From contig JANNRW010000251.1 in assembly GCA_031401815.1 (NCBI GenBank), positions 1-46,428 on the forward strand: a stretch of 46,428 bases of DNA, written 5' to 3'. Below are positions 24,607 to 32,632 of this stretch, piece by piece (position 1 is the first letter of the stretch; each line of letters starts with the position of its first letter). The position numbers were made by a program, and so were the translations under genes. The stretch is from JANNRW01 sp031401815. Lineage in GTDB: Bacteria; Desulfobacterota; Desulfuromonadia; Geobacterales; DSM-12255. The notes beneath the pieces were generated by a model. The model made no database searches and was not told where the DNA came from. It saw nothing but the letters and a program-made list of their open reading frames with translations.

Positions 24607-25452
24607 TCATCCCTTTTGCAGCGTCTCAAGTATCTCCCGCCTGGCCTCTCCAATAGTAAGCGGAATACGGCTGAAAGGGAGGCCATCCTCGTATTTAAGC
24701 CTGTGAATCAGCTCTGCAATCTGCGGCAGGCGGAGCTTTACATTTTCGAGCTCTGCCGGGGCTGTAAAGACCTCTTCCGGTGTACCCCCTCTGACCAGTC
24801 GCCCCTTGCTCAGAATATGCAGACGATGCAGAAAGACCGGTACCAGATCTACGCTGTGAGTCGCCATAACAACTGTTACGGCGTGCTCACGGTTCAGTCG
24901 GGTCAACAGCTCCATCATCCTGTACTCTCCCATCGGGTCGAGCCCGGCAGTCGGTTCGTCAAGAAGGAGTATCTCATGCCCCATGGCCAACAGGCCGGCA
25001 ATGCAGATCCGTTTTTTCTGGCCGAAACTCAGGTGGTGAATATTCTTGCCGCCAAAATCCGCCATATCTACCTGCTCAAGGGCGTTTATCACCCTCCTTG
25101 AAACCTCCTCTTCCTTAAACCCCATATTGCGCGGGCCAAAGGCGACATCCTCGAAAACCGAATGAGCAAAGAGCTGATCGTCCGGATTCTGAAAAACCAG
25201 ACCGACCTTCCGGTAGATCTCCTTTGGCTGCAACCGCCTCACATCACTGCCGTCGAGAAGCACCTCCCCCTTATACTCCCGTATCAGGCCATCCATGACC
25301 TTCAGCAGTGTGGTCTTCCCTGAGCCGTTTGCTCCGAGAATCCCGCAGAACTCGCCATGCGCCACTGAGAGGCGGATATCCGCCAGAGCAACAGTGCCGT
25401 CAGGGTAACAGAAGGTCTCAAGATTTACTGATATTCTGGCTAGATCTGCCAC
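24607..25452 (-). CDS. cbiO: Cobalt ECF transporter ATPase CbiO
   Basis: ATP-binding subunit of the CbiMNQO cobalt uptake system. Walker A GANGSGKTTLLK, signature LSFGQKKRICIAG and Walker B ILLLDEPTAGLDP are all present; the 281-residue length is normal. I choose GTG 25452, which overlaps the cbiQ stop by 13 bp and has a G-rich ribosome binding site; the frame continues to another GTG at 25503 inside cbiQ. It is the last transporter gene and supplies energy for cobalt import needed by the B12 enzymes of the same operon. Confidence 0.95.
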   Translation of the reverse strand: MADLARISVNLETFCYPDGTVALADIRLSVAHGEFCGILGANGSGKTTLLKVMDGLIREYKGEVLLDGSDVRRLQPKEIYRKVGLVFQNPDDQLFAHSVFEDVAFGPRNMGFKEEEVSRRVINALEQVDMADFGGKNIHHLSFGQKKRICIAGLLAMGHEILLLDEPTAGLDPMGEYRMMELLTRLNREHAVTVVMATHSVDLVPVFLHRLHILSKGRLVRGGTPEEVFTAPAELENVKLRLPQIAELIHRLKYEDGLPFSRIPLTIGEARREILETLQKG

Positions 25453-26192
25453 AAGATCCCCATTACAGCCAAGATGAAAAGAGCCGGGACGGTTTCGCGC
25501 CACTTGAGCGGCTTATGCTTCAAAAGAGGCAAGGAGCCGTCATAGCCCCGCTGCACCATGGCTGTGGTAACTGACTGGCTCTGGTCAAATGACTTGATTA
25601 CCAGTGCTCCGGCCAACGTCCCAAAGGAGCGGAGCCCCCGGCAATAACCGACATAACCGAGCCGGTTGCGCTGAGCCTGATAGACTACCATTGCATCGTC
25701 GAAAAGCAGAAAGAGATACCGACAGGCAAAGAGGGAGACATCAATGAACCCTTGGGGAACCCGAAGCCAGGCAAGAGCTGACATAAGTTCGGTAAAAGGG
25801 GTGGCAAAGCCGACTGTAGCAACTATTGAGACAGCGCCGATAATCCTGCAGGCAATCCTTATCCCTTCGAAAAGGCCATCACGGTAGCCAACTATTTCCA
25901 GCCCGAAGAGAGGGAGATTGAAGAGCTGTTCATGACCACTGAAAAAGAGTTTCAGGAGCAGCACCATGATGGCTATGAAAAGAGGCTCTGCAAAGCGGAT
26001 CAGAAGCAGCCACAGCCGCACTCTCATAGCCAGGCAGAGCGCAAGGGAGAGTCCGGCCACCAGCAGCGGGAATCCGGCTCCCCGTGAGCTGATTACCATT
26101 ATCAGCAACGTGAGTGCAGCAAGGAGTTTTACCCTGGCATCCAGAGAGGTAAGAAGATGAAGGGAATCATGTTGGTAACGTATTGCTTTCAT
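25440..26192 (-). CDS. cbiQ: Cobalt ECF transporter transmembrane protein CbiQ
   Basis: Integral membrane T-subunit that couples CbiO to CbiM. The 250-residue protein has five to six hydrophobic stretches (for example AALTLLIMVISSRGAGFPLLV) and the coupling motif region AQRNRLGYVGYCRGLRSFGT with the conserved ARG-like loop (QSQSVTTAMVQRGYDG). ATG at 26192. It overlaps cbiO at the 3' end and lies 55 bp after the small CbiN-like gene. Confidence 0.94.
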   Translation of the reverse strand: MKAIRYQHDSLHLLTSLDARVKLLAALTLLIMVISSRGAGFPLLVAGLSLALCLAMRVRLWLLLIRFAEPLFIAIMVLLLKLFFSGHEQLFNLPLFGLEIVGYRDGLFEGIRIACRIIGAVSIVATVGFATPFTELMSALAWLRVPQGFIDVSLFACRYLFLLFDDAMVVYQAQRNRLGYVGYCRGLRSFGTLAGALVIKSFDQSQSVTTAMVQRGYDGSLPLLKHKPLKWRETVPALFILAVMGILWQI

Positions 26193-26247
26193 GGAATCAG
26201 CAGGCCGGGCAAAGCTCTGTTATGATGGTTGACAAAGAGCAGGTTCA

Positions 26248-26556
26248 TCAGCTTATCTCCCCTTTGTCCTGTTCTCTCTTCTTCTCAGTCAAAACTCGCC
26301 AGTAGTAGCCGATTGCAAAGCCGCCGACAGCACCGGCCAGCAGAAAGACAAAGAGAAACAGATCTCCCTGGTCTTTGTTGATGAGTGGCGGTTTTGCTTC
26401 ACGGCCATGCTCTCTGGCGATTTTTTCCACAACTGCCTCATCCACACCGACCCAGGATTTGGGAGCAAGTGAAAAGAAAGAGAGGGTGTAGACCAGAGTT
26501 GGAAGCAGGATCATATGCAGCAGAAGAATCTTGAGCCGTTTCTTTCGATCAGGCAT
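26248..26556 (-). CDS. Small membrane protein at the CbiN position
   Basis: A 102-residue protein with a hydrophobic segment at about 8-31, a hydrophilic exported loop (about 32-65, VGVDEAVVEKIAREHGREAK), and a second segment at about 67-86. CbiN has the same two-helix topology and stands in the same place between cbiM and cbiQ, but I do not see its typical sequence, so this may be a lineage-specific analogue. It overlaps the cbiM stop by 8 bp. The role as an auxiliary to cobalt capture is an inference from position and topology. Confidence 0.65.
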   Translation of the reverse strand: MPDRKKRLKILLLHMILLPTLVYTLSFFSLAPKSWVGVDEAVVEKIAREHGREAKPPLINKDQGDLFLFVFLLAGAVGGFAIGYYWRVLTEKKREQDKGEIS

Positions 26557-27289
26557 CAGCAGTCACCTCTTTGGCAGGGATCAACTTCAGCTTAATCAGG
26601 AGATCCGGCCTTTTATTTGCCAGGAGAGTCACCATCCCGGCAGTCATCGCCCCTTCCAGAAGCCCGAGCGGCAGTTGGGTAGGGACAAAAGCCAGCATGA
26701 TCCTGCCGACCAGCGGCAGAAAGGCTGCCTCTCCCCTGATTCCTGCTGCAAGCTCCACAGAAGTGGCCAGATAGGTGGCCCAGTCTGTAAGAAGACCGGC
26801 TGCAAAGGCTGAGACGGAAAGGGTTGCACCTGCGCGTCGCAATCCGCAAAAAACCAGATAACCGGTAAAGGATCCAACCACCCCCATGGAGACAATATCT
26901 GCCCCAAGTGTAGTAAGACCGCCATGGGCAAGAAAAAGAGCCTGAATCAACAGAGCCACGGCAGCAATGACTACACTGATCAGCGGTCCCAGCAAAATGG
27001 CGGCAATGCCGGTTCCGCAGGGGTGGGAGCAGGTTCCGGCTGTCGGTACCGGAACCGGCATGCAGGAGATGATAAAAACCACTGCAGCCATAAGCCCGAC
27101 CAGCGGCTTGAAGGAGAGATCTTCCTTAGCCATCCTGTTAAGACGCTGTAGTCCAAGCCAGAGAAAGGGGAGGGCAACCGCAAACCAGAGGGCAGCCCAG
27201 CCGACCGGAAGAAGCCCCTCGGCTATATGCATGGCGTGCGCAGGGGGAGCAAGGAGGAGCAGGGAAATAGTTGTCAGGAGTATTTTCAT
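26549..27289 (-). CDS. cbiM: Cobalt ECF transporter substrate-binding protein CbiM
   Basis: Membrane substrate-capture subunit. Residues 1-19 form a cleavable signal peptide (LLTTISLLLLAPPAHA); cleavage exposes MHIAEG, whose N-terminal amine and His2 chelate the metal in characterised CbiM/NikM. The second conserved metal region is VPTAGTCSHPCGTG. Six or so further membrane helices follow. Length 246 is usual. It sits two bases after the cbiA stop. The presence of neighbouring B12 genes supports cobalt over nickel. Confidence 0.95.
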   Translation of the reverse strand: MKILLTTISLLLLAPPAHAMHIAEGLLPVGWAALWFAVALPFLWLGLQRLNRMAKEDLSFKPLVGLMAAVVFIISCMPVPVPTAGTCSHPCGTGIAAILLGPLISVVIAAVALLIQALFLAHGGLTTLGADIVSMGVVGSFTGYLVFCGLRRAGATLSVSAFAAGLLTDWATYLATSVELAAGIRGEAAFLPLVGRIMLAFVPTQLPLGLLEGAMTAGMVTLLANKRPDLLIKLKLIPAKEVTADA

Positions 27290-27290
27290 G

Positions 27291-28664
27291 TCAGGTTTTA
27301 TATCTGCGGCAGTTTTCTACAAAAGCAGTGGCTATTGCCGGATTGCTTCCAAAGTGAAGATGAATGTAGGAAGCAAGGCAGTTTTTGTAGCGATAGCCTT
27401 CTGTCCCGAGATCACTCTGCCCTTTGCTGACCTGATAGATTCGTCTGATATCGGCTGGCATTTCACTCATCTGAGAGTAGTGAAATTCATGACCTCTTGC
27501 AGTTGTCCCCTTTTCTCCTAACAGGGAGTCTTCTCTTAACATTATCTCCCGGTAGCCCAGAGCCTTTTTCTGCTCCAGCATGGTTGTGGCAACAGGGAAG
27601 ATACCGACCAGTTGCTGCTTGGGATCAATATCCCCTGCTGTGCCGGCAACTCCGGTTGTGAGGTAGATAAAGCCCCCACACTCTGCATAAACCGGCATTC
27701 CATCTTCAATCGCATCCCGGACAGACTGCTTCATGGCGCTGTTCGAAGCAAGCCGGGCTGCATGAGCTTCCGGGTAACCTCCAGGCAAGTACAAACCGGA
27801 AATATCGGCCGGAAGAGAGTTGTCCGCAAGGGGGGAGAACTCGATCAAATCCGCTCCTGCCTGGGCAAGGAGCATCAGATTACTTTCGTAGACAAAGCAG
27901 AAAGCTGCATCATGAGCAACTCCGATCCGGACACTCTTGCCAGCAGGCGGTTTTTGTGGGGGCATGTCGATTACATCACCTGCTCCGGCAGCTGCCCAGA
28001 GCATGCCAAGATCAACAGAGCTGCGAATTACTTCGACAAGGTGATCCAGATACTTGTGCGAAAGTTCATGTTCATCAACAGTCATGAGCCCCAGATGACG
28101 CGAAGGGATATGCAGTCTCTTGTCGCGCGGGATACATCCGAGCACCCTGATTGCCGGAAGATCTGTTTCTATGGCTTCCCGCAGAATCCTGGCATGGTTT
28201 TCACTGGCGACATTATTAAAAATGACCCCTCCGACCCTTATTTCCGGATCAAAATCAACAAATCCCTTCACAAGTGCAGCTGCACTCCGTGCAAAACCCT
28301 TGGCGTCAACCACCAGAAAAACCGTTGACCCGGTGAGTCTGGCTATCTGGGCAGTACTACCTTCGTCCGATCTGCCGCTGATCCCGTCAAAAAGCCCCAT
28401 CACCCCTTCTATTATGGCAATATCGGCATCAGCGGAGTGTTCTGCAAAAATTGACTGCACCATTTCAGGCGGACAGATCCAGCCATCGAGATTAAGTGAT
28501 GGATGCCCGGTCACAAGGCGGTGATAACCGGGATCGATAAAATCCGGCCCAACCTTGAAAGGAGCAACTTTAAGGCCACGTCGTTTGAGGCACTCCATCA
28601 GACCGATTGTGATGGTTGTTTTTCCTGAGCCACTCATCGGTGCGGCGATTATTATTGATTTCAT
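27291..28664 (-). CDS. cbiA: Cobyrinate a,c-diamide synthase
   Basis: Uses glutamine and ATP to amidate the a and c side chains of cobyrinic acid (CbiA/CobB). The N-terminal ATP domain starts SIIIAAPMSGSGKTTITIGL; the C-terminal class I glutaminase-like domain shows GLYLPGGYPEAHA and the nucleophile Cys in VYAECGGFIYLT. The length of 457 residues is normal. ATG 28664. It precedes cbiM with a one-base gap and follows cobC by 14 bp. Other corrin-ring genes are not in the window, so they must lie elsewhere or the cell salvages precursors. Confidence 0.95.
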   Translation of the reverse strand: MKSIIIAAPMSGSGKTTITIGLMECLKRRGLKVAPFKVGPDFIDPGYHRLVTGHPSLNLDGWICPPEMVQSIFAEHSADADIAIIEGVMGLFDGISGRSDEGSTAQIARLTGSTVFLVVDAKGFARSAAALVKGFVDFDPEIRVGGVIFNNVASENHARILREAIETDLPAIRVLGCIPRDKRLHIPSRHLGLMTVDEHELSHKYLDHLVEVIRSSVDLGMLWAAAGAGDVIDMPPQKPPAGKSVRIGVAHDAAFCFVYESNLMLLAQAGADLIEFSPLADNSLPADISGLYLPGGYPEAHAARLASNSAMKQSVRDAIEDGMPVYAECGGFIYLTTGVAGTAGDIDPKQQLVGIFPVATTMLEQKKALGYREIMLREDSLLGEKGTTARGHEFHYSQMSEMPADIRRIYQVSKGQSDLGTEGYRYKNCLASYIHLHFGSNPAIATAFVENCRRYKT

Positions 28665-28678
28665 TCAGCATCTCCTTT

Positions 28679-29281
28679 TCAGCCATTCAAGAGAGTTACA
28701 ACGGTTTTACCATCTTCGTAATAATCAACGATGTTGAGGCAGGCATACTTCTGTTCGATATTGAACATGGATGCAAGCGGAGCGCCGATGGCGTCAAGCA
28801 GAAGCACCCTGTTCATGCCGCCATGACCTACAATCAGAACATTTTCGCCTCGATGAACTCTCACTATCTCCTTTAGAAGAGGGAGTGCGCGCCCTGCCAG
28901 ATCGAGAAGGTTTTCGCCCCCAGGAACCCGGTAATTTACCAGATCCGCCAGCCGGGCATGCCACTCTTCTGGATACTGCCCGATTATTTCCGTCCAGGTC
29001 AACCCTTCCCATATTCCGATATTGAGTTCCCTGAATTCAGTTCTGTACAACGGCTTGATGCCGAGATGCCCGGCTATAATTTCAGCACCGATTGCGCAGC
29101 GGCTGAGATCGCTGCTGTAGCAGGCAGTAATACCGGAATCTGCCAAGCGCTCTTTTAGCCCGTGATACTGGGAAATCCCGAATTCTGTAAGGGGTACGTC
29201 AGCATGTCCATTGTAAGATGGTGTCTCATGGCCTGCAACCTGGCCATGACGGATCAGATAGATGCGTGTTCTGGAAACCAT
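28679..29281 (-). CDS. cobC: Alpha-ribazole-5'-phosphatase (histidine phosphatase family)
   Basis: Removes the phosphate from alpha-ribazole phosphate in lower-ligand assembly. Phosphohistidine motif IYLIRHGQVAGHE near the N-terminus, second catalytic motif LIVGHGGMNRVLL near the C-terminus, and ELNIGIWEGLTW between them. I start at ATG 29281, giving 200 residues; a TTG at 29302 overlaps the cobS stop. The context between cobS and cbiA supports CobC over other phosphoglycerate-mutase-like enzymes. Confidence 0.9.
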   Translation of the reverse strand: MVSRTRIYLIRHGQVAGHETPSYNGHADVPLTEFGISQYHGLKERLADSGITACYSSDLSRCAIGAEIIAGHLGIKPLYRTEFRELNIGIWEGLTWTEIIGQYPEEWHARLADLVNYRVPGGENLLDLAGRALPLLKEIVRVHRGENVLIVGHGGMNRVLLLDAIGAPLASMFNIEQKYACLNIVDYYEDGKTVVTLLNG

Positions 29282-29288
29282 CCTGATT

Positions 29289-30029
29289 TTATACTCCTGC
29301 AAGCGCCATTATGGCAAGAAGGGAGATAATTTCGGCAATTTCACTGTTTGCGCCGATTATATCCCCTGTGACTCCACCAAGACGACGATGAAAATAGATC
29401 CTGGAAAACCAGGTAAAGAGTGAAATAATTATACAGCAAAAAAGACCTTTTGCCCCGAGAAGAAACCAGCTTGCAGCAACTGTTGTGAGACCGGCCAGAA
29501 GCAGCTCCCATCTCCCTGAAACAGAAATGAAGGCAGCAGCTAGGCCGTCCACTCTGACCTGCATGGCACCTGTTGTCATAAGAACCTGTGCATAACGTGC
29601 AGCAGCAGGGAAAAAGATGATTGCTCCGGCTCTTGCATCAGCAGGCAGATTGGCAATTGCATGATATTTCAGCATCAGGGCAAGGGTTACGCCGACAACT
29701 CCTACAGCACCGGTGCCGGAGTCCTTCATAACGCTGAGAAATCGCTCGCGCCCCCCCCTGGCACCGAATCCATCACAGAGGTCTGCCAGGCCGTCAAGAT
29801 GGAGCGCGCCTGTTACAATAGCCAGCGTTGTCACCAGTAAAAGCGAGACAATAGTTGATGGAAATATAAAGGAGAGACCGTAGTCAACTCCAGCCAACAG
29901 CGCCCCGATAGCCAGACCGACAAGCGGAAACCAGCGCATCGAACGCCCCATATCTCCCTCCTGCCACTTGAGTGCAAACGGGAGAGGAATAATGGTCAGA
30001 AACTGGAAGGCTGTGAAAAAGAGTCGCAT
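29289..30029 (-). CDS. cobS: Adenosylcobinamide-GDP ribazoletransferase (cobalamin synthase)
   Basis: Integral membrane enzyme joining activated cobinamide to alpha-ribazole(-phosphate). The conserved acidic motif HLDGLADLCDGFGARGGRER is at about residues 78-97, followed by MKDSGTGAVGV. Several hydrophobic helices span the rest. The 246-residue length is normal. ATG at 30029. It lies 265 bp behind cobT, with a repeat element in between, and 7 bp ahead of cobC. Confidence 0.95.
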   Translation of the reverse strand: MRLFFTAFQFLTIIPLPFALKWQEGDMGRSMRWFPLVGLAIGALLAGVDYGLSFIFPSTIVSLLLVTTLAIVTGALHLDGLADLCDGFGARGGRERFLSVMKDSGTGAVGVVGVTLALMLKYHAIANLPADARAGAIIFFPAAARYAQVLMTTGAMQVRVDGLAAAFISVSGRWELLLAGLTTVAASWFLLGAKGLFCCIIISLFTWFSRIYFHRRLGGVTGDIIGANSEIAEIISLLAIMALAGV

Positions 30030-30059
30030 GATTTAAACCTGTGAATTGTGGACTGTGAA

Positions 30060-30283
30060 CCGGGAACTGGACTTGAAAGCTTTTACCCTGGGGAAAGCAG
30101 TTAACACAGAGACACAGAGGCACTGAGATAATCATTACGGAGACTTAGATAAAATATCAGCTTCATTTGTGTTCACCTTTCAGCTGTAAGGTGATTTCAA
30201 ATAATCTCAATGAGTTCCTCTGCGTCTCAGTGTCTCTGTGTTTCAACTGCCTCTTTTGATATGGTTTTCTGATCCCAGTTCCC
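30060..30283. repeat. CACAGAG-type inverted-repeat element, copy 2, with outer inverted repeat
   Basis: GCAGTTAACACAGAGACACA (from 30097) is matched in inverted form by GTGTCTCTGTGTTTCAACTGC-like sequence ending at about 30250, over arms of about 45 bp. Outside this, CCGGGAACTGG (30060-30070) and CCAGTTCCCGG (30273-30283) form a perfect outer pair. The element lies between cobT and cobS within the operon, and may interrupt or tune read-through. Confidence 0.7.
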
Positions 30284-30294
30284 GGCTCTCGCCC

Positions 30295-31353
30295 TTACAT
30301 ATTCTTTTCCGAAACTCCGGCATCCGCAAAACTCGCCATCTCCCCCAGCACCTTCACCCCTGCCTCGATGAGCATCATGGCAAGAGCGGCTCCGGTACCT
30401 TCACCCAGGCGCAGTTGCAGATCAAGAATCGGTTCGACCCCTATCCGCTGCAGCATGAAGGTATGCCCGATCTCGACAGACTGGTGGGCAGCAAAAATAT
30501 AATCAGCTACGCAGGGGTGAAGTTCGCTGGCGATCAAGGCACCTGCTGTGGATATGAAACCGTCAACCACAACAGGTATCCCTGCTGCGGCAGCACCCAG
30601 AACAAGTCCGGCAATTCCGGCAATCTCCAGGCCACCGACCTTCGCCAGTACATCAAGGGGATCAGCCGGGTCAGGCTTGTTAATCGCCAGCCCCTGTTCG
30701 ATGGCGATTATTTTCCGCTCCAGAGCTTCATCATTAATACCGGTTCCCCGATGGGTCAGCTCACGGACGCTCCTGCCGGAAATGGCGGCGATGATGGCTG
30801 ATGAGGGGGTGGTATTGCCGATCCCCATATCGCCGGTTCCGAGCAGCCTGACCCCTTCTTCCCTTGCTGCCAGTGCAAGGGCAATTCCTGCTTCGATAGC
30901 TGCTGTTACCTCACTTCTGGTCATAGCCGGGCCTTTTGCCAGATTTTTAGTGCCCCTGGCAATTTTCCTGTCAATCAAGCCTTCAAGAGCACCAAAGTCA
31001 AAATCTACCCCCATATCCACAACCCTTACTTCAGCTCCTGCATGGCGTGCCAGCACATTTACCCCTGCGCCGCCGTTCAGGAAATTGAACACCATCTGCG
31101 GGGTGACCTCTTTGGGGAAAGCTGAAACCCCCTCTTCAACCACCCCGTGATCACCGGCAAAGGTGAAGATGACCTTCTTCGTCAGATCCGGAGTCATGGT
31201 CCCACTGATAGCAGCGACCCGCCTGGCAAACTCCTCCAGCCTCCCAAGTGAACCGAGCGGCTTGGTCTTGTTATCAAGCTTTGCCTGGGCTGCGGCAAGC
31301 AGGTCAGGGTTTACTGGCTGAATCCGGGCAAGTGTTTCATTTAGCAGACTCAT
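30295..31353 (-). CDS. cobT: Nicotinate-nucleotide:dimethylbenzimidazole phosphoribosyltransferase
   Basis: Makes alpha-ribazole phosphate from a benzimidazole and NaMN. Motifs: KPLGSLGRLEEFA at the N-terminus, TFAGDHGVVEEGVSAFP, the phosphate loop GIGNTTPSSAII, GTGIND, and LRLGEGTGAALAM containing the catalytic Glu (Glu317 in Salmonella). Full length at 352 residues. ATG 31353. The heptamer repeat element separates it from cobU. Confidence 0.96.
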   Translation of the reverse strand: MSLLNETLARIQPVNPDLLAAAQAKLDNKTKPLGSLGRLEEFARRVAAISGTMTPDLTKKVIFTFAGDHGVVEEGVSAFPKEVTPQMVFNFLNGGAGVNVLARHAGAEVRVVDMGVDFDFGALEGLIDRKIARGTKNLAKGPAMTRSEVTAAIEAGIALALAAREEGVRLLGTGDMGIGNTTPSSAIIAAISGRSVRELTHRGTGINDEALERKIIAIEQGLAINKPDPADPLDVLAKVGGLEIAGIAGLVLGAAAAGIPVVVDGFISTAGALIASELHPCVADYIFAAHQSVEIGHTFMLQRIGVEPILDLQLRLGEGTGAALAMMLIEAGVKVLGEMASFADAGVSEKNM

Positions 31354-31380
31354 GATGCATTACTCCTTATGGTTAGATAC

Positions 31381-31488
31381 AGGCTGAAGGCTGAAGACTG
31401 AAGACTGAAGGTAAAACCATTGCATTTTTCCAGGCATCTATGATTTTCTCCTTCAGCCTTCAGCCTTCAGCCTTCAGCCTTCAGCCTA
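31381..31488. repeat. Heptamer inverted repeat between cobU and cobT
   Basis: The left arm (31381-31411) consists of GGCTGAA and GACTGAA units; the right arm (31449-31488) is five to six CCTTCAG units. The arms pair. The element at 40244-40306 uses the same unit. Confidence 0.8.
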
Positions 31489-31494
31489 CAAACC

Positions 31495-32013
31495 TTATTT
31501 CAGCTTCAACGGCAGCCCGGCAAAGGTCACATAGACCTCATGAGCAGCAGCAGCCAGAATTTCATTTGCTTCTCCGGCCAGATCACGAAACCTGCGGGCA
31601 AGGCGGTTATCAGGCACGATTCCCATACCGACTTCATTGGACACAAGGATAAGCGGTGTCTGAAGTCCCCTTGATATCCCTGCTAGACTCCTTACGTTTG
31701 CAAGAATGAGGCTGTCATCTTCAGTTGCCAGAAGCTGGTTGGTCAGCCAGAGAGTGATGCAGTCAACAAGGGTTGCCCTGAACCAACCGTCATGACCGGT
31801 CAGCACAGAAGCAAGGTCAAGAGGCTCTTCAATGGTCTGCCAGGCAGAGCCACGGCGCTCCTGATGGCGGGTTATCCGCGCAGACATCTCTTCATCGCCG
31901 GGATAACCGGTGGCAATATAGAGAAGCGGTTCACCATGACGCAGTGCCAGCTCTTCAGCAAGGCGGCTTTTGCCACTCCGTGCGCCGCCGGTTATGAATG
32001 TAAGCAGTGACAT
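31495..32013 (-). CDS. cobU: Adenosylcobinamide kinase / guanylyltransferase
   Basis: Bifunctional enzyme that phosphorylates adenosylcobinamide and then attaches GMP. The P-loop is TFITGGARSGKSRLAEELA; ARITRHQERRGSAW contains the guanylylated His; VDCITLWLTNQLL and VSNEVGMGIVP complete the pattern. I start at ATG 32013, giving 172 residues. Its ribosome binding site (GGGGT) lies inside a terminator-like hairpin that forms the expression platform of the upstream B12 riboswitch. It is the first gene of the operon. Confidence 0.95.
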   Translation of the reverse strand: MSLLTFITGGARSGKSRLAEELALRHGEPLLYIATGYPGDEEMSARITRHQERRGSAWQTIEEPLDLASVLTGHDGWFRATLVDCITLWLTNQLLATEDDSLILANVRSLAGISRGLQTPLILVSNEVGMGIVPDNRLARRFRDLAGEANEILAAAAHEVYVTFAGLPLKLK

Positions 32014-32014
32014 G

Positions 32015-32050
32015 AAAAGACCCCGTCTCTGCATGGAGAAACGGGGTCTT
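32015..32050 (-). terminator. Riboswitch expression platform: terminator that also covers the cobU ribosome binding site
   Basis: On the minus strand AAGACCCCGT pairs perfectly with ACGGGGTCTT (plus 32041-32050 and 32017-32026), followed by a T-run that ends in the cobU ATG. GGGG within the 3' arm is the only purine-rich ribosome binding site for cobU, so the hairpin can block both transcription and translation. Confidence 0.8.
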
Positions 32051-32104
32051 GAAATATATAACTGAGCCCGGCGCCTCTCCTGCGGAGGAACTGTGAAGCA
32101 TACA

Positions 32105-32385
32105 ACCAGGCAGGTTTCCTGACTCACGGATCACTTTACTTGCCGCGCCTTCCCGAAGTTTTCGCCTGATAACGGCTCTTTTTCGCCCTGACGGTGTCGA
32201 GCTTCGCAGCTGCTTGTGCGGCGTACCTGGTGTACGCCTCCGCTCAGTTGCTAGCTCTCCTGGTCAGGACATAAAATTTCTCGTTATCAGGGTGAAAACT
32301 GATTCAGTGGCGTAGTTGCGGCTTTCATCACCGTTTACAGTTGCGGGACAGTGGAGGAATTTCACCCCCTTCCCTTTTAACCGGA
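32105..32385 (-). ncRNA. Cobalamin riboswitch with a large extra arm
   Basis: Minus-strand leader of cobU. Conserved 5' core GTGAAATTCCTCC followed by CTGTCCCGCAACTGT (plus 32337-32366), then GCCACTG, then 3' core CGGGAAGGCGCGGC and the B12 box GAGTCAGGAAACCTGCC (plus 32109-32125). Between the two cores is an added arm: CCTGATAACG and CGTTATCAGG (plus 32165-32174 and 32282-32291) pair perfectly and enclose 107 nt with a nested GCGTAC/GTACGC hairpin and a CCTGAC/GTCAGG stem. Binding of adenosylcobalamin is expected to favour the downstream terminator. Confidence 0.93.
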
Positions 32386-32470
32386 GCACAGAGACTTCTC
32401 CATGATCCGGCACCTGATTGAGTAACTATTCAATTGTGGCGGAATGCTATCACTAACCGGACATCAGCGT

Positions 32471-32499
32471 CAAAACATTTCGCACCCTTGTATGTTTTG
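32471..32499. other. Inverted repeat upstream of the Eco47II-like endonuclease gene
   Basis: CAAAACAT (32471-32478) and ATGTTTTG (32492-32499) form a perfect 8-bp dyad. It lies about 135 bp before the endonuclease start. It may be an operator or a small hairpin; nothing else recognisable lies between 32386 and 32632. Confidence 0.35.
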
Positions 32500-32632
32500 T
32501 GTAGGAGATACAGGAGGTGTCCCTTATTCTGTAAGCGCCAGGCGAGTGAGCTAAATTTCTTTAGCATTATGATTCGATCAAAAATTCGTGTATAGTCAGG
32601 CCTTGAAAACTCCAACTCACAAAGGATGCTTT

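Noticed and set aside
32430..32615. Small minus-strand ORF upstream of the endonuclease gene
   Set aside because: No ribosome binding site or family; it overlaps the probable promoter region of the endonuclease gene.
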